In this document: piece after piece, positions 1-9,004 of the stretch
Numbering within the stretch: position 1 is the first letter of the stretch
Layout of the letters: the number at the start of each line of letters is the position of its first letter
Origin: Prauserella_A sp040635515
GTDB lineage: Bacteria > Actinomycetota > Actinomycetes > Mycobacteriales > Pseudonocardiaceae
NCBI GenBank assembly: GCA_040635515.1
Contig: JBEYHY010000001.1
Location: forward strand, 930,001 to 994,000
Reading direction: 5' to 3'
Length of the DNA: 64,000 nt
Program-made: the position numbers and the translations under genes
Notes under the pieces: model-generated
Databases searched by the model: none
What the model was told of the DNA's origin: nothing
The model's input: the letters and a program-made list of their open reading frames with translations, nothing else

Positions 1-36
1 ACCTTCGCGCGACGGGCGAGCGGTTTCTCGGCTGCG

Positions 37-261
37 TCAAATGATCATGCCGGGAACACCGGCCGCGGCCAGCGTCCTGCGCCTGCGCAGCCACACCTTG
101 CGGGTTCCGTCGGAATAGAGGCGGACGTTCGACAACTCCCATCCCGAGTACTCGGCCTGGATGGAGAGCTGGACGGTGGCGGAAACGCGGGACACCCCGG
201 GTGGCAATTGCACCCGGCGGTACTCCCAGTCCTCGTCGACCACCGCTTCCACATTCGTCAT
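37..261 (-). CDS. DUF5703 family small protein
   Basis: A 74-residue protein with no assigned function. The core (EYRRVQLPPGVSR, then WELSNVRLYSDGTRKVWLRRR) matches the actinobacterial DUF5703 family as I remember it: a short basic beta-rich protein with a conserved WEL.R.YPDG-like stretch. It has no signal peptide or membrane segment. Its ATG overlaps the stop of the upstream lipoprotein gene by four bases, so the two are translationally coupled. In M. tuberculosis the equivalent pair appears to be lppL and Rv2137c, next to uppP. Family assignment is fairly secure; function is unknown. Confidence 0.8.
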   Translation of the reverse strand: MTNVEAVVDEDWEYRRVQLPPGVSRVSATVQLSIQAEYSGWELSNVRLYSDGTRKVWLRRRRTLAAAGVPGMII

Positions 262-1262
262 GGAGTGACCACCTGGATCCCTTCTCCGGCCGCCGAGCCA
301 ACGACGACCTGTGACGTCTGTGGGTCGACGGTAACCGAATTCGGCTGCCGAACGGTCGGCAGACGGAACTTTTCTGTCGGTTCACCTCCCCGGACGTCGA
401 AACCGACCACCTCGTTGTCACTGGTCAGCGTCACCCAGGCAAGGTGCCGCCGCTCGTCGTAGGCAATGTCGTAAATACCGCCGGGCACCGGGTAACGCTG
501 GCGCATCAGCAGCGGATCCGTCGAGAACGCGAGCAGTGCGCCACCGCGCGTGTCGGCGACGAGCACCCTGCCGTAGGAGTCGGTCACCGCGTTGGTGGCG
601 CCCATCCCCGCCCGCAGCCCCTCGTTGACCGTCCCCGCTTCGAGGTCCACATCGAACACCGCGGTACGCAGCCGGTCCAGCACCACCGTCTTGTCTCCGC
701 TGACCAGTACGTCGTCGGCGCTGTAGAGATCATCGGTGATCGTCTTGACCGTGCGGTCGCCCTCCAGCACGCCGATACCCTTGCCGTCGCGCAACGCGAC
801 CAGCGTCTGCCCGCCCCGCTCGGTCGCGGCGACAGGGCCGCCCTCGACGGCGACCGTTTCGACCTCACCGGAAGGCAGGCTCACCCTGGCGACCTCGCCC
901 GACTCCCGCATGCTGACCAGCACGGCTGCATCGGTCAGCGACAGGTCGTCGGCGGCCGAGGGCAGCGCGACGGCCTTCGGTGCCTCCGTGAGCGCGTCAA
1001 GGTCGTAGAGCAGCACCTGCGCCGGCTCGGCCGTGGCGACCACGAGCGTGCGGCTCGCCTTGTCGGCCACCGTCGCCGTCACGTCCTCGTCCAGCGGCAG
1101 CACGGTGCCCGCCGGGGTCGCCGTCAGTTCAGGGGAGCGGGCGGCCACGGCCGCCGTCGGATCGGCAACTACCTGGAGCGCGTCGCCCCCACCGCCCTCC
1201 TCCGACGAGCAGCCGCTGAGCAGGACGATAGAGACAGCCGCAACGGCGACAACCCGGCGCAC
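258..1262 (-). CDS. Secreted beta-propeller lipoprotein (YncE-like, LppL-type)
   Basis: 334 residues. A short lipoprotein signal peptide ends in the lipobox LLSGC with the lipidated Cys at residue 18, followed by a Ser/Glu/Gly linker. The remainder is a string of beta-strand repeats (for example DSYGRVLVADTRGGALLAFS and VDPQTSQVVVGS) typical of YncE/NHL-like propellers, so it probably sits on the outer face of the membrane as a binding or scaffold protein. The GTG start has a GGAGG ribosome site four bases upstream. It is coupled by overlap to DUF5703, an order resembling lppL-Rv2137c of mycobacteria. Ligand unknown. Confidence 0.8.
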   Translation of the reverse strand: MRRVVAVAAVSIVLLSGCSSEEGGGGDALQVVADPTAAVAARSPELTATPAGTVLPLDEDVTATVADKASRTLVVATAEPAQVLLYDLDALTEAPKAVALPSAADDLSLTDAAVLVSMRESGEVARVSLPSGEVETVAVEGGPVAATERGGQTLVALRDGKGIGVLEGDRTVKTITDDLYSADDVLVSGDKTVVLDRLRTAVFDVDLEAGTVNEGLRAGMGATNAVTDSYGRVLVADTRGGALLAFSTDPLLMRQRYPVPGGIYDIAYDERRHLAWVTLTSDNEVVGFDVRGGEPTEKFRLPTVRQPNSVTVDPQTSQVVVGSAAGEGIQVVTP

Positions 1263-1346
1263 AGGTCCTCCGGAAGTGAATGAGTGGTTACATCCCAGCT
1301 TCTACCAGGATGGAAGACGGCGTCACGCCGCTGTTACCAGGGCCAT

Positions 1347-2312
1347 CTATTTCGGCCAGCGTTCCGGGTAGCCGAACTCGACGGCGCTCACGTCGTCGAG
1401 CGCCGCCTTGATCGCCACCGGCAGCCTCAGTTCCTCCGCCACCAGCGACCCGGACAGCTGCCCGGTGTCCCTGGCGCCGACCACGGGTGCCACGACTCCC
1501 GGCCGGTCCCGCACCCACGCCAGTGCCACCGCCAGCGGGGACGTGCCCAGTCCCTCGGCCGCGGTCGCGACCGCCTCGACGATGCGCGCCGCGCGCTCGG
1601 TGCGGTGCTGCTCGACGTAACCCGCGTAGGTGCTCGACGCGCCCCGGGAATCGGCCGGTGTACCCGTGCGGTACTTGCCGGTGAGCACGCCCCTGCCGAG
1701 CGGGGCCCACGGCAGCAGGCCGATGCCGTGGTGGGCGGCCGATGGCACGACCTCCCTTTCCACACCCCGCTCAAGCAGCGAGTACTCGACCTGTGTCGAT
1801 ACCAGCCTGTGGTCGCGCAAGCCCATCGCGGCCGTGGCCAGCTGCCAGCCCGCGTAGTTGGACACTCCCGCGTAGCGGACCTTGCCCGTGTTGATGGCGA
1901 AGTCGATGGCGCTCAGGGTTTCCTCGACCGGAACCGCGCCGTCCCACGCGTGCAGCTGCCACAGGTCGATGTGGTCGACGCCGAGCCTGCGCAGTGAGCC
2001 GTCCAGTGCCGAAAGCAACGCGCCCCGCGAGGCCCCACCGCCGAAGGGCCCTTCCGTGCGTCGCGCGACGGCCTTGGTCGCCAGCACGATGTCCTCACGG
2101 GGCACGAGATCACCCAGCAGCGAGCCCAGCAGCCGCTCGCATTCACCCTCGGCGTAGATGTCGGCGGTGTCGACGAGTGTTCCCCCCGCGTCGACGAACG
2201 CGACGAGCTGGTTGGCTGCCTCCTCGGCATCGGTCGCGGTCGCCCAGGACATGGTCCCCAGGGCCATTCTTGACACCTTCAGGCCGGAGGTGCCGAGCTG
2301 GCGGCTTTCCAT
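1347..2312 (-). CDS. Aldo/keto reductase
   Basis: 321 residues, the usual size for an NADPH-dependent aldo/keto reductase TIM barrel. The catalytic residues are recognisable in order: Asp and Tyr in DTADIYAEGECERLLG, Lys in VLATKAV, and His in DLWQLHAWD. The cofactor region near the C-terminus (PVVGARDTGQL) also fits. Substrate cannot be told; the family reduces carbonyls or acts on sugars. The start is supported by a TAGGGT -10 hexamer lying eight bases before the ATG, giving a transcript with almost no leader. It is divergent from the luciferase-like gene and upstream of the lipoprotein gene on the same strand. Confidence 0.88.
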   Translation of the reverse strand: MESRQLGTSGLKVSRMALGTMSWATATDAEEAANQLVAFVDAGGTLVDTADIYAEGECERLLGSLLGDLVPREDIVLATKAVARRTEGPFGGGASRGALLSALDGSLRRLGVDHIDLWQLHAWDGAVPVEETLSAIDFAINTGKVRYAGVSNYAGWQLATAAMGLRDHRLVSTQVEYSLLERGVEREVVPSAAHHGIGLLPWAPLGRGVLTGKYRTGTPADSRGASSTYAGYVEQHRTERAARIVEAVATAAEGLGTSPLAVALAWVRDRPGVVAPVVGARDTGQLSGSLVAEELRLPVAIKAALDDVSAVEFGYPERWPK

Positions 2313-2386
2313 GGGTAGCCACCCTAACCGGCGACGTGAGGGCGCTTAGCCGCAAGGCGAGTAAGGCCGCGATCATCCGCCCGATA

Positions 2387-3451
2387 GTGTCGGCGCCCGT
2401 GCGATTGGGATTGAATCTCGGGTATTGGGGCGCCGGTAACGACGCGGCCAATCTGGCGTTGGCGAAGCGCGCCGACGAACTCGGTTACGCGGTGGTGTGG
2501 GCGGCGGAGGCATACGGTTCGGACGCGCCGACCGTATTGGCCTGGATCGCGGCACAGACCAGCAACATCGACGTCGGAAGCGCGGTGCTGCAGATTCCCG
2601 CGCGAACTCCCGCGACGACCGCGATGACCGCGGCCACACTGGACACTCTCTCCGGCGGCAGGTTCCGGCTCGGGCTCGGCGTTTCCGGCCCGCAGGTGTC
2701 CGAAGGCTGGCACGGGGTCCGGTTCGGCGCCCCGCTGGCGCGCACCCGCGAGTACGTCGACATCGTGCGCATGGCTCTGCGCAGGGAACGGGTGCGCTAC
2801 GAGGGCACGCACTTCCGCCTGCCGCTGCCCGACGGCCCCGGCAAGGCGCTGCGACTGACCGTGCATCCCGAGCGCGAGCGAATCCCCGTCTACCTCGCCG
2901 CGATCGGTCCCCGCAATCTCGAGCTCACGGGTGAGATCGCAGACGGCTGGCTTCCGGTGTTCTTCTCGCCGGAGCACGCGGGTGATCACCTCGCGAGTAT
3001 CGAGGCTGGAGCGCGAAAAGCGGGCCGTGCTCTCGGCGTTTCGGGCTTCGATATCGCGCCGACGGTGCCGTTCGTGCCCGGTGAGGATTGGAAGGCCTGC
3101 GCCGACGCGGTCCGCGCCCACGCCGCGCTCTACATCGGAGGCATGGGCAGCAAGGAACAGAACTTCTACAACCAGCTCGCCTGCCGCATGGGCTTCGAGG
3201 CCGAGGCCGCGCTCATCCAGCAGAAGTACCTGGCCAAGGACTACGAGGCCGCCATGGCCGCTGTCCCGCTGGGTTTCCTCGACGCCACGGCGCTGCTCGG
3301 CCCGAAGGAACGCATCGCCGAACGCATGAAGGCCTACGCCGAGGCCGGTGTCACGACACTCACCCTGGCGCCCGCGCTTCCCGACCAGGACTCGGCGGCC
3401 GAGGCGCTGCACACCGCGGTCGAAGCGGCCGAGCTGGCGGGGGTGGAGTGA
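2387..3451 (+). CDS. LLM-class F420-dependent oxidoreductase
   Basis: A luciferase-like monooxygenase-fold protein of about 354 residues. The N-terminus (RLGLNLGYWGAGND, then ADELGYAVVWAAEAYGSDA) and the core DTLSGGRFRLGLGVSGPQV are typical of F420-dependent actinobacterial members rather than FMN luciferases. The likely reaction is F420-dependent hydride transfer to an unknown substrate. An open frame continues far upstream, but homology begins at GTG 2387 or GTG 2399; I chose 2387. The stop overlaps the uppP start (TGATG), so the two are co-translated. Family is clear, the exact start is not. Confidence 0.85.
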   Translation: MSAPVRLGLNLGYWGAGNDAANLALAKRADELGYAVVWAAEAYGSDAPTVLAWIAAQTSNIDVGSAVLQIPARTPATTAMTAATLDTLSGGRFRLGLGVSGPQVSEGWHGVRFGAPLARTREYVDIVRMALRRERVRYEGTHFRLPLPDGPGKALRLTVHPERERIPVYLAAIGPRNLELTGEIADGWLPVFFSPEHAGDHLASIEAGARKAGRALGVSGFDIAPTVPFVPGEDWKACADAVRAHAALYIGGMGSKEQNFYNQLACRMGFEAEAALIQQKYLAKDYEAAMAAVPLGFLDATALLGPKERIAERMKAYAEAGVTTLTLAPALPDQDSAAEALHTAVEAAELAGVE

Positions 3452-4290
3452 TGGGCTGGTTCGAAGCGCTCGTACTCGGTGTCGTGCAGGGGCTCACCGA
3501 GTTCCTGCCGATCTCCTCAAGCGCCCACCTGCGGGTGACCGCCGCGTTCGCCGGCTGGGGCGACCCCGGCGCCGCGTTCACCGCGGTCACCCAGATCGGC
3601 ACCGAGCTGGCCGTGCTGCTGTACTTCGGCAGGAAGATCGTGCGGATCATCAAGCACTGGTTCTTCTCGCTGTACAAGAAGGAATACCGGCACGATCCGG
3701 ACTCGCGGCTCGGCTGGCTGATCATCATCGGCTCGCTGCCCATCGCGGTACTGGGCCTGCTGTTCCAGGACCAGATCGAGCACGTGTTCCGCGACCTGCG
3801 GATCACCGCGACCACACTCATCGTGTTCGGCTTGCTGCTGTTGCTGGCCGACCGGATCGGCAAGCAGGACCGCGACCTCGACCACCTGACCGTGCGCCAC
3901 GGCCTCGGGTTCGGGTTCGCGCAGGCTATGGCGCTGATCCCCGGTGTCTCCCGCTCGGGCGGCACCATCACCGGTGGTCTGCTGCTGGGCTACAAGCGAG
4001 CCGACGCGGCCGAGTACGCGTTTCTGCTGGCCGTTCCCGCGGTGCTGGCCTCGGGGCTCTATCAGCTCGTGAAGATCGGTGACGGTGAGGGACCTGCCTG
4101 GGGACCGACGATCCTGGCGACCGTGGTGGCCTTCGGCGTGGGCTACCTCGTCATCGCCTGGTTGATGTCCTACATCAAGAAGAACAGCTTCCTGCCGTTC
4201 GTGATCTACCGGGTCGCGCTGGGCATCCTGCTGTTCGTGCTGGTGTTCACCGGCGTGCTCGACCCCAACGCGGGCCCCGTCGGCTCCTAG
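3451..4290 (+). CDS. uppP: Undecaprenyl-diphosphatase UppP/BacA
   Basis: 279-residue integral membrane enzyme that dephosphorylates undecaprenyl pyrophosphate to the monophosphate carrier used for peptidoglycan and other envelope polymers; the family confers bacitracin tolerance. Both signature motifs are present: the N-terminal GLTEFLPISSSAH and the central PGVSRSGGTITGGLLLG with its catalytic Glu/Arg/Ser context. About seven hydrophobic segments follow, as expected. The ATG shares its A with the preceding TGA, and no other start is plausible. In mycobacteria this gene also lies next to the MSMEG_4193-type phosphomutase and DUF5703. Confidence 0.96.
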   Translation: MGWFEALVLGVVQGLTEFLPISSSAHLRVTAAFAGWGDPGAAFTAVTQIGTELAVLLYFGRKIVRIIKHWFFSLYKKEYRHDPDSRLGWLIIIGSLPIAVLGLLFQDQIEHVFRDLRITATTLIVFGLLLLLADRIGKQDRDLDHLTVRHGLGFGFAQAMALIPGVSRSGGTITGGLLLGYKRADAAEYAFLLAVPAVLASGLYQLVKIGDGEGPAWGPTILATVVAFGVGYLVIAWLMSYIKKNSFLPFVIYRVALGILLFVLVFTGVLDPNAGPVGS

Positions 4291-4295
4291 CCCCG

Positions 4296-4301
4296 TAGGG
4301 T
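4296..4301 (+). promoter_or_regulatory. Leaderless -10 element (TAGGGT) of the phosphomutase gene
   Basis: TAGGGT is followed by exactly six bases and then GTG at 4308. This is the geometry of actinobacterial leaderless promoters, where the TANNNT box ends at -7 and the start codon is the transcript 5' end. It gives the phosphomutase gene its own promoter inside the uppP gene cluster and fixes the GTG start. Confidence 0.6.
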
Positions 4302-4307
4302 GGCGGT

Positions 4308-5024
4308 GTGGCAACGGTCATTCTGCTCAGACACGGTCGCTCGACCGCCAACGGCTCGGGAGTACTCGCCGGCCGGGCTTCCGGCGTCGGCCTCGACGAC
4401 ACGGGCCGGTCGCAGGCACAAAACCTCGTGCGGAGGCTGTCAGGCGTCCCGCTCGCGGCGCTCGTCAGCTCGCCGCTGCTGCGCTGCAAACAGACGGTGG
4501 CGCCGCTGGCCGCGAGCACGGGCCTCGGCGTCGGCACCGACCGCCGCTTGTCCGAAGTGGATTACGGGGAGTGGACGGGCAAGGAGATCAAGGCGCTCGC
4601 CGGAGAACCGCTGTGGCGGGTCGTGCAGACTCACCCTTCCGCGGCCGTGTTCCCGGGAGGAGAGGGACTGGCCGCCGTGCAGACGAGGGCGGTCGCCGCC
4701 ATCCGCGAACACGACCGCGTGGTCACCGCGGAGCACGGTGACCACGCGGTGTGGCTCGTGTGCAGCCACGGCGACGTGATCAAGTCGATCCTGGCCGACG
4801 CGCTCGGCCAGCACCTCGACAGCTTCCAGCGCATCGTGGTCGATCCGGGCGCGCTGTCGGTCGTCCGCTACACCGAGACGCGGCCGTTCGTGTTGCGGGT
4901 CAACGACCACAGTGACGACCTCACCGGCATCGTGCCCGCACCGCCTGCCAGGCGGAAGCGGAAGAAGAAACTCTCCTCCGACGCCGACATCGGAGGCTCA
5001 ACGGGACGAAAGGACCGGTCGTGA
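4308..5024 (+). CDS. Histidine phosphatase family protein (MSMEG_4193-type phosphomutase)
   Basis: 238 residues. The N-terminal ATVILLRHGRSTANG carries the RHG phosphohistidine motif; SPLLRCKQTV and YGEWTGKEIKAL supply the arginine and glutamate of the pocket, and VCSHGDVIKSIL the second catalytic His. This fits the MSMEG_4193 subgroup found near uppP and DUF3090 in actinobacteria, annotated as a putative phosphomutase; the substrate is not established. The basic C-terminal tail (RRKRKKKLSS) is outside the fold. The GTG start is set by a leaderless -10 box. The stop overlaps the GTG of the M3 peptidase by four bases. Confidence 0.9.
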   Translation: MATVILLRHGRSTANGSGVLAGRASGVGLDDTGRSQAQNLVRRLSGVPLAALVSSPLLRCKQTVAPLAASTGLGVGTDRRLSEVDYGEWTGKEIKALAGEPLWRVVQTHPSAAVFPGGEGLAAVQTRAVAAIREHDRVVTAEHGDHAVWLVCSHGDVIKSILADALGQHLDSFQRIVVDPGALSVVRYTETRPFVLRVNDHSDDLTGIVPAPPARRKRKKKLSSDADIGGSTGRKDRS

Positions 5025-7087
5025 CGCGCAAGGACATCAACCCGCTACTGGTGCCGAGCGACCTGCCGTACCAGCTGCCGCCCTTCGACCGCATCGGTGA
5101 CGAGCACTTCCTGCCCGCTTTCGAGGTCGGCATGGTCGAGCACACCGCGGAGATCACCGCCATCGCGGGCAACCCCGAGCCGCCGACGTTCGAGAACACG
5201 GTCGAGGCCATGGAAAGGGCGGGCGCGCTGCTGGGCAGGGTGTCCTCGGTGTTCTTCAACCTCGCGGCTTCCAACACCAACGACACGCTCCGCGAGGTAC
5301 AGGCCGAGGTCGCGCCGAAACTGGCCGCCCACGCCGACGCGATTCACCTCAACCCCGAACTCGCGGCGCGGGTCGAGGACCTCTACGGGCGCAGGGACGA
5401 GCTGGGCCTTGACGCCGAATCGGCGTGGCTGTTGCGCCGCTACCACCTGGACTTCCAGCGGGCCGGGACCAACCTCGACGAGGACGGCCAGCGGCGGCTG
5501 CGCGCGCTCAACGAGGAACTGTCCTCGTTGTCCACCACGTTCCAGGACCGGTTGCTCGCCGACACCAACGAGCTCGCGATCATCCTCGACACCGAGGAGG
5601 AACTGGCGGGCCTGCCGGCCGACGCGATCGCCTCCGCGGCCCAAGCCGCGGCCGAGCGTGGCCAGGAAGGCAAGTACCTGCTCAAACTCAGCTTGCCGAC
5701 GGCGCAGCCGGTGCTCGCCTCGCTGTCGAGGCGAGACGTCAGGGAACGGGTCTTCCGCGCCTCCGCCTCGCGCGGCAACAACGACAACGACAACGACACC
5801 AAGGCGATCATCGCCAAGATCGCCAAGCTGAGGGCGCGCCGTGCCGCGCTGCTCGGCCACCCGCACCACGCCTCCTACGTCATCGAGGACAACACGGCAC
5901 GAACCCCGGAAGCCGCGCTGGGACTGCTGCACCGGCTCGTGCCCGCCGCGGTCGCCAACGCCAAGGCCGAAGCGGCCGAACTCCAGGCCGAGATCGACGC
6001 CGACGCCGGTGAAGCCGGAACGGGATTCGAGCTTCGGCCGTGGGACTGGGCCTACTACGCGGAGCGGGTCCGCAAGCGCCGCTACGACATCGACGACGCC
6101 GAGCTGCGGCCGTACTTCGAGCTGGAGCGCGTCCTCAAGGACGGCGTGTTCTTCGCGGCGAGCAGGTTGTACGGCATCACGTTCACCGAGCGCACCGATC
6201 TGCCGCGCTATCACCCCGACGTCCGGATCTTCGAGGTCACCGACGCCGACGGCGGCGAGCTTGGATTGTTCATCGGCGACTACTACACGCGCGACGCCAA
6301 ACGCGGCGGCGCGTGGATGAACAGCTTCGTGGAGCAGTCCCGGCTGCTCGGCGAACGGCCGGTCGTCGTCAACAATCTCAACATCGCCAAACCGCCGGCG
6401 GGGGAGCCGGCCCTGCTGACCTACGACGAGGTCGTCACGGCCTTCCACGAATTCGGGCACGCGTTGCACGGGCTGCTTTCCGACGTGCGGTACCCGACGT
6501 TCTCCGGGCCGAGGGTCGCCTCCGACTTCGTCGAGTTTCCCTCACAGGTCAACGAAATGTGGGCGTTGTGGCCGGAAGTGCTCGCCAACTACGCGCGGCA
6601 TCACCGCACCGGCGAGCCATTGCCGGAGCGGCTGGTGACCAAATTGGAGGAATCCAGGGCCTACGGCGAGGGCTTCGCGACCACCGAGTACCTCGCGGCT
6701 TCGCTGCTCGATCTCGCCTGGCACACCATCGGCGTCGACGAGTCCATTGGGGATGCCGCGAACTTCGAGACTCAGGCACTGGAAAAGGCCGGAGTGGCCG
6801 TGCCGACGGTGCCGCCGCGCTACCGGTCGACCTACTTCGCGCACATCTTCACGAACGGCTACGCGGCCGGCTACTACTCCTACATCTGGAGTGAGGTGCT
6901 CGACGCCGACTCGGTGGAATGGTTCCGCGACAACGGCGGGCTCAGCAGGGCCAACGGAGACCACTACCGCAGGGAACTGCTCGCGCGGGGAGGAAGCATC
7001 GACTCGATGGACGCCTTCCGTGCGTTCAGGGGACGCGACCCCGAGATCGAACCGTTACTGACCCGCCGCCGGCTTACCGGGGCCTGA
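5021..7087 (+). CDS. M3 family metallopeptidase (peptidyl-dipeptidase Dcp-like)
   Basis: 688 residues, close to the length of Dcp/oligopeptidase A. The zinc site is intact: HEFGH at about residues 476-480 within TAFHEFGHALHG, and the third ligand Glu at about 505 in DFVEFPSQVNEMW. The N-terminus (NPLLVPSDLPYQLPPFDRI) is the typical Dcp entry segment, and there is no signal peptide, so it acts in the cytosol, trimming dipeptides or short peptides. The GTG start overlaps the phosphomutase stop. A single long helical domain precedes the active site, as in the family. Confidence 0.93.
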   Translation: MTRKDINPLLVPSDLPYQLPPFDRIGDEHFLPAFEVGMVEHTAEITAIAGNPEPPTFENTVEAMERAGALLGRVSSVFFNLAASNTNDTLREVQAEVAPKLAAHADAIHLNPELAARVEDLYGRRDELGLDAESAWLLRRYHLDFQRAGTNLDEDGQRRLRALNEELSSLSTTFQDRLLADTNELAIILDTEEELAGLPADAIASAAQAAAERGQEGKYLLKLSLPTAQPVLASLSRRDVRERVFRASASRGNNDNDNDTKAIIAKIAKLRARRAALLGHPHHASYVIEDNTARTPEAALGLLHRLVPAAVANAKAEAAELQAEIDADAGEAGTGFELRPWDWAYYAERVRKRRYDIDDAELRPYFELERVLKDGVFFAASRLYGITFTERTDLPRYHPDVRIFEVTDADGGELGLFIGDYYTRDAKRGGAWMNSFVEQSRLLGERPVVVNNLNIAKPPAGEPALLTYDEVVTAFHEFGHALHGLLSDVRYPTFSGPRVASDFVEFPSQVNEMWALWPEVLANYARHHRTGEPLPERLVTKLEESRAYGEGFATTEYLAASLLDLAWHTIGVDESIGDAANFETQALEKAGVAVPTVPPRYRSTYFAHIFTNGYAAGYYSYIWSEVLDADSVEWFRDNGGLSRANGDHYRRELLARGGSIDSMDAFRAFRGRDPEIEPLLTRRRLTGA

Positions 7088-7264
7088 CCAGGAACGATCT
7101 TCGACGGTGGCGGTGTCGTCACTGTCCGCTTTGCAGTCTTCGTCACCTTTTCCCAGGAATGCGTGCCAAAACCCGAGGATGTACGTCTGACCGATTGTCC
7201 GGCGTACACCACGGACACCGACGGATATCTCCGATATCACGGACACCACGGAAAGAAGAAGACT

Positions 7265-7915
7265 GTGCACAAGGGACGCATTACGTTCGCGGCCGCCATC
7301 GCCGCCGTCGCGCTGGGGCTTTCCGCTTGCGGTAGCGAGGAAGAGGGAACGCCGGCCGCGGGCGAGAACACCACCGCCGCGAGCTCCGCCGAGGAAACCG
7401 AGGCGCCCGAATCCTCCGAGGCCGACGTGCCCGCCGACAGCGAGGGCAGCCCCTCGGCCGAGGACGTCACCGCGCCCGGCACCGAACTGAAGACCGGTGA
7501 GGCCGCCGTCCTTCCCTTCACCTACGGCACCGACAAGAGCGGCACCATCGGGCTGACCGTCACCGGCATCGAGCAGGGTGAGTCCGCCGACCTCGCCGAG
7601 TTCGGCGACAGGGCCAAGGGACTCGTGCCCTACTACATCAAGGTTTCGGTCGAGAACCTCGAAGGAACCGACCTCTCCTACTCGACGGTGAGGCTGCGTG
7701 CGGTGACCGGTGATGGCCGCAGCACGGGCGTCGTCATCAGCGGAGACATCGAGGGCAAGTGCGAGAGCGAGAGCGCGCCGAGGGAGTTCACGACCACGGG
7801 CGCCACCTATGAGACCTGTGTTCTGCAGGCGGCTCAGGAAGGCGTCGACGTCGTCGGTGCCGAGTTCAACGACGGTGACGGCTACGAGGACGAGGCCGTG
7901 ACCTGGGTCAAGTGA
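7265..7915 (+). CDS. Lipoprotein, DUF4352-like
   Basis: 216 residues from the GTG at 7265, chosen because a GGAAAG site precedes it and the first 22 residues form a lipoprotein signal ending LGLSAC (Cys22). An in-frame ATG 102 bases upstream would bury this signal. An acidic Ser/Glu/Pro linker of about 70 residues leads to a beta-sandwich (TIGLTVTGIEQGE, then YYIKVSVENLEGTDLSY) resembling the DUF4352/immunoglobulin-like surface lipoproteins of actinobacteria. Two Cys residues (KCESES and YETCVLQ) could form a disulphide. Role unknown. It ends at a strong terminator shared with mdh. Confidence 0.75.
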   Translation: MHKGRITFAAAIAAVALGLSACGSEEEGTPAAGENTTAASSAEETEAPESSEADVPADSEGSPSAEDVTAPGTELKTGEAAVLPFTYGTDKSGTIGLTVTGIEQGESADLAEFGDRAKGLVPYYIKVSVENLEGTDLSYSTVRLRAVTGDGRSTGVVISGDIEGKCESESAPREFTTTGATYETCVLQAAQEGVDVVGAEFNDGDGYEDEAVTWVK

Positions 7916-7926
7916 CCAGCGAACAA

Positions 7927-7963
7927 CGAGAGGCCGCCGGCACCTGGTGCCGGCGGCCTCTCG
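7927..7963. terminator. Bidirectional terminator between lipoprotein gene and mdh
   Basis: A perfect inverted repeat: a 17-bp stem (CGAGAGGCCGCCGGCAC and its complement) around a three-base loop. It lies between two convergent genes, 11 bases after the lipoprotein stop and 15 bases past the mdh stop. It lacks a long T tract, which is usual for high-GC actinobacterial terminators. Confidence 0.85.
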
Positions 7964-7978
7964 CGTGAACGGGGTGAC

Positions 7979-8968
7979 TCAGACGAGGCCGAGCTGCTTG
8001 ACGGCGTCGCGCTCCTCGCTCAGCTCGCGCACCGAGGCATCGATGCGCTCGCGCGAGAAGGCGTCGATGTCGAGACCCTGCACGATCTCGTACTTGCCGT
8101 CCTTGGTGGTGACGGGGAACGAGGAGATCAAGCCCTCCGGAACGCCGTAGGAGCCGTCGGAGGGAATACCCATCGACACCCAGTCGCCCTCGGCCGTGCC
8201 GTTGACCCAGTCGTAGACGTGGTCGATGGCCGCGTTGGCGGCCGAGGCGGCCGAGGATGCGCCCCTCGCCTCGATGATCTCAGCGCCACGCTTGGCGACC
8301 CTGGGGATGAACTCGTCGGCGATCCAGGACTGGTCGCCGACCGCTTCCGCCGCGTTCTTTCCGCCGACCTCGGCGTGGAAGATGTCCGGGTACTGGGTCG
8401 CCGAGTGGTTGCCCCAGATGGTGAGCTTCTTGACGTCGGCGACCGCGACACCCAGCTTCTTCGCCAGTTGCGCGATGGCCCTGTTGTGGTCGAGCCGCGT
8501 CATGGCGGTGAATCGCTCCGAGGGAACGTCCGGCGCGTGCGACTGCGCGATCAGCGCGTTGGTGTTGGCGGGGTTGCCCACGACGAGCACCTTCACGTCG
8601 TCGGCCGCACCGGCGTTGATCGCCTCGCCCTGCGGCTTGAAGATGCCACCGTTGGCCTCAAGCAGGTCGCCGCGCTCCATGCCCTTCGTGCGGGGGCGGG
8701 CACCGACCAGCAGCGCGACGTTGACGCCCGCGAAGGCCTGCTTGGCGTCGTCGAAGATGTCGATGCCGGACAGCAGCGGGAACGCACCGTCCTCCAGTTC
8801 GAGTGCGGTGCCCTCTGCCGCCTTCACCGCCTGCGGAATCTCCAGCAGCCGCAGCTTCACCGGAGTGTCCTGCCCCAGGAGCTGACCGGAGGCGATGCGG
8901 AACAGCAACGCATAGCCGATCTGGCCGGCGGCGCCGGTGACGGTGACATTGACGGGGGCTTGGGTCAT
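7979..8968 (-). CDS. mdh: Malate dehydrogenase
   Basis: 329 residues. Oxidises malate to oxaloacetate with NAD in the TCA cycle, in the cytosol. The Rossmann motif TVTGAAGQIGYALL opens the protein. Substrate arginines lie in GARPRTKGMERGDLL and TRLDHNRA, the catalytic His in IWGNHSATQYPD, and VGNPANTNA and SSAASAANAAIDH are typical of the long-chain MDH type. The frame also has GTG one codon earlier; I chose the ATG at 8968 because AGGAG sits six bases upstream of it. Only 36 bases separate it from the FUSC stop, so it may be cotranscribed. Confidence 0.97.
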   Translation of the reverse strand: MTQAPVNVTVTGAAGQIGYALLFRIASGQLLGQDTPVKLRLLEIPQAVKAAEGTALELEDGAFPLLSGIDIFDDAKQAFAGVNVALLVGARPRTKGMERGDLLEANGGIFKPQGEAINAGAADDVKVLVVGNPANTNALIAQSHAPDVPSERFTAMTRLDHNRAIAQLAKKLGVAVADVKKLTIWGNHSATQYPDIFHAEVGGKNAAEAVGDQSWIADEFIPRVAKRGAEIIEARGASSAASAANAAIDHVYDWVNGTAEGDWVSMGIPSDGSYGVPEGLISSFPVTTKDGKYEIVQGLDIDAFSRERIDASVRELSEERDAVKQLGLV

Positions 8969-9004
8969 CACGTTCTCCTGCTGATGGGTTATGTCGTTCT
9001 TCGG

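Noticed and set aside
7185..7255. GATATC-containing motifs upstream of the lipoprotein gene
   Set aside because: Two GATATC words lie close together but do not form a clear dyad; likely chance.
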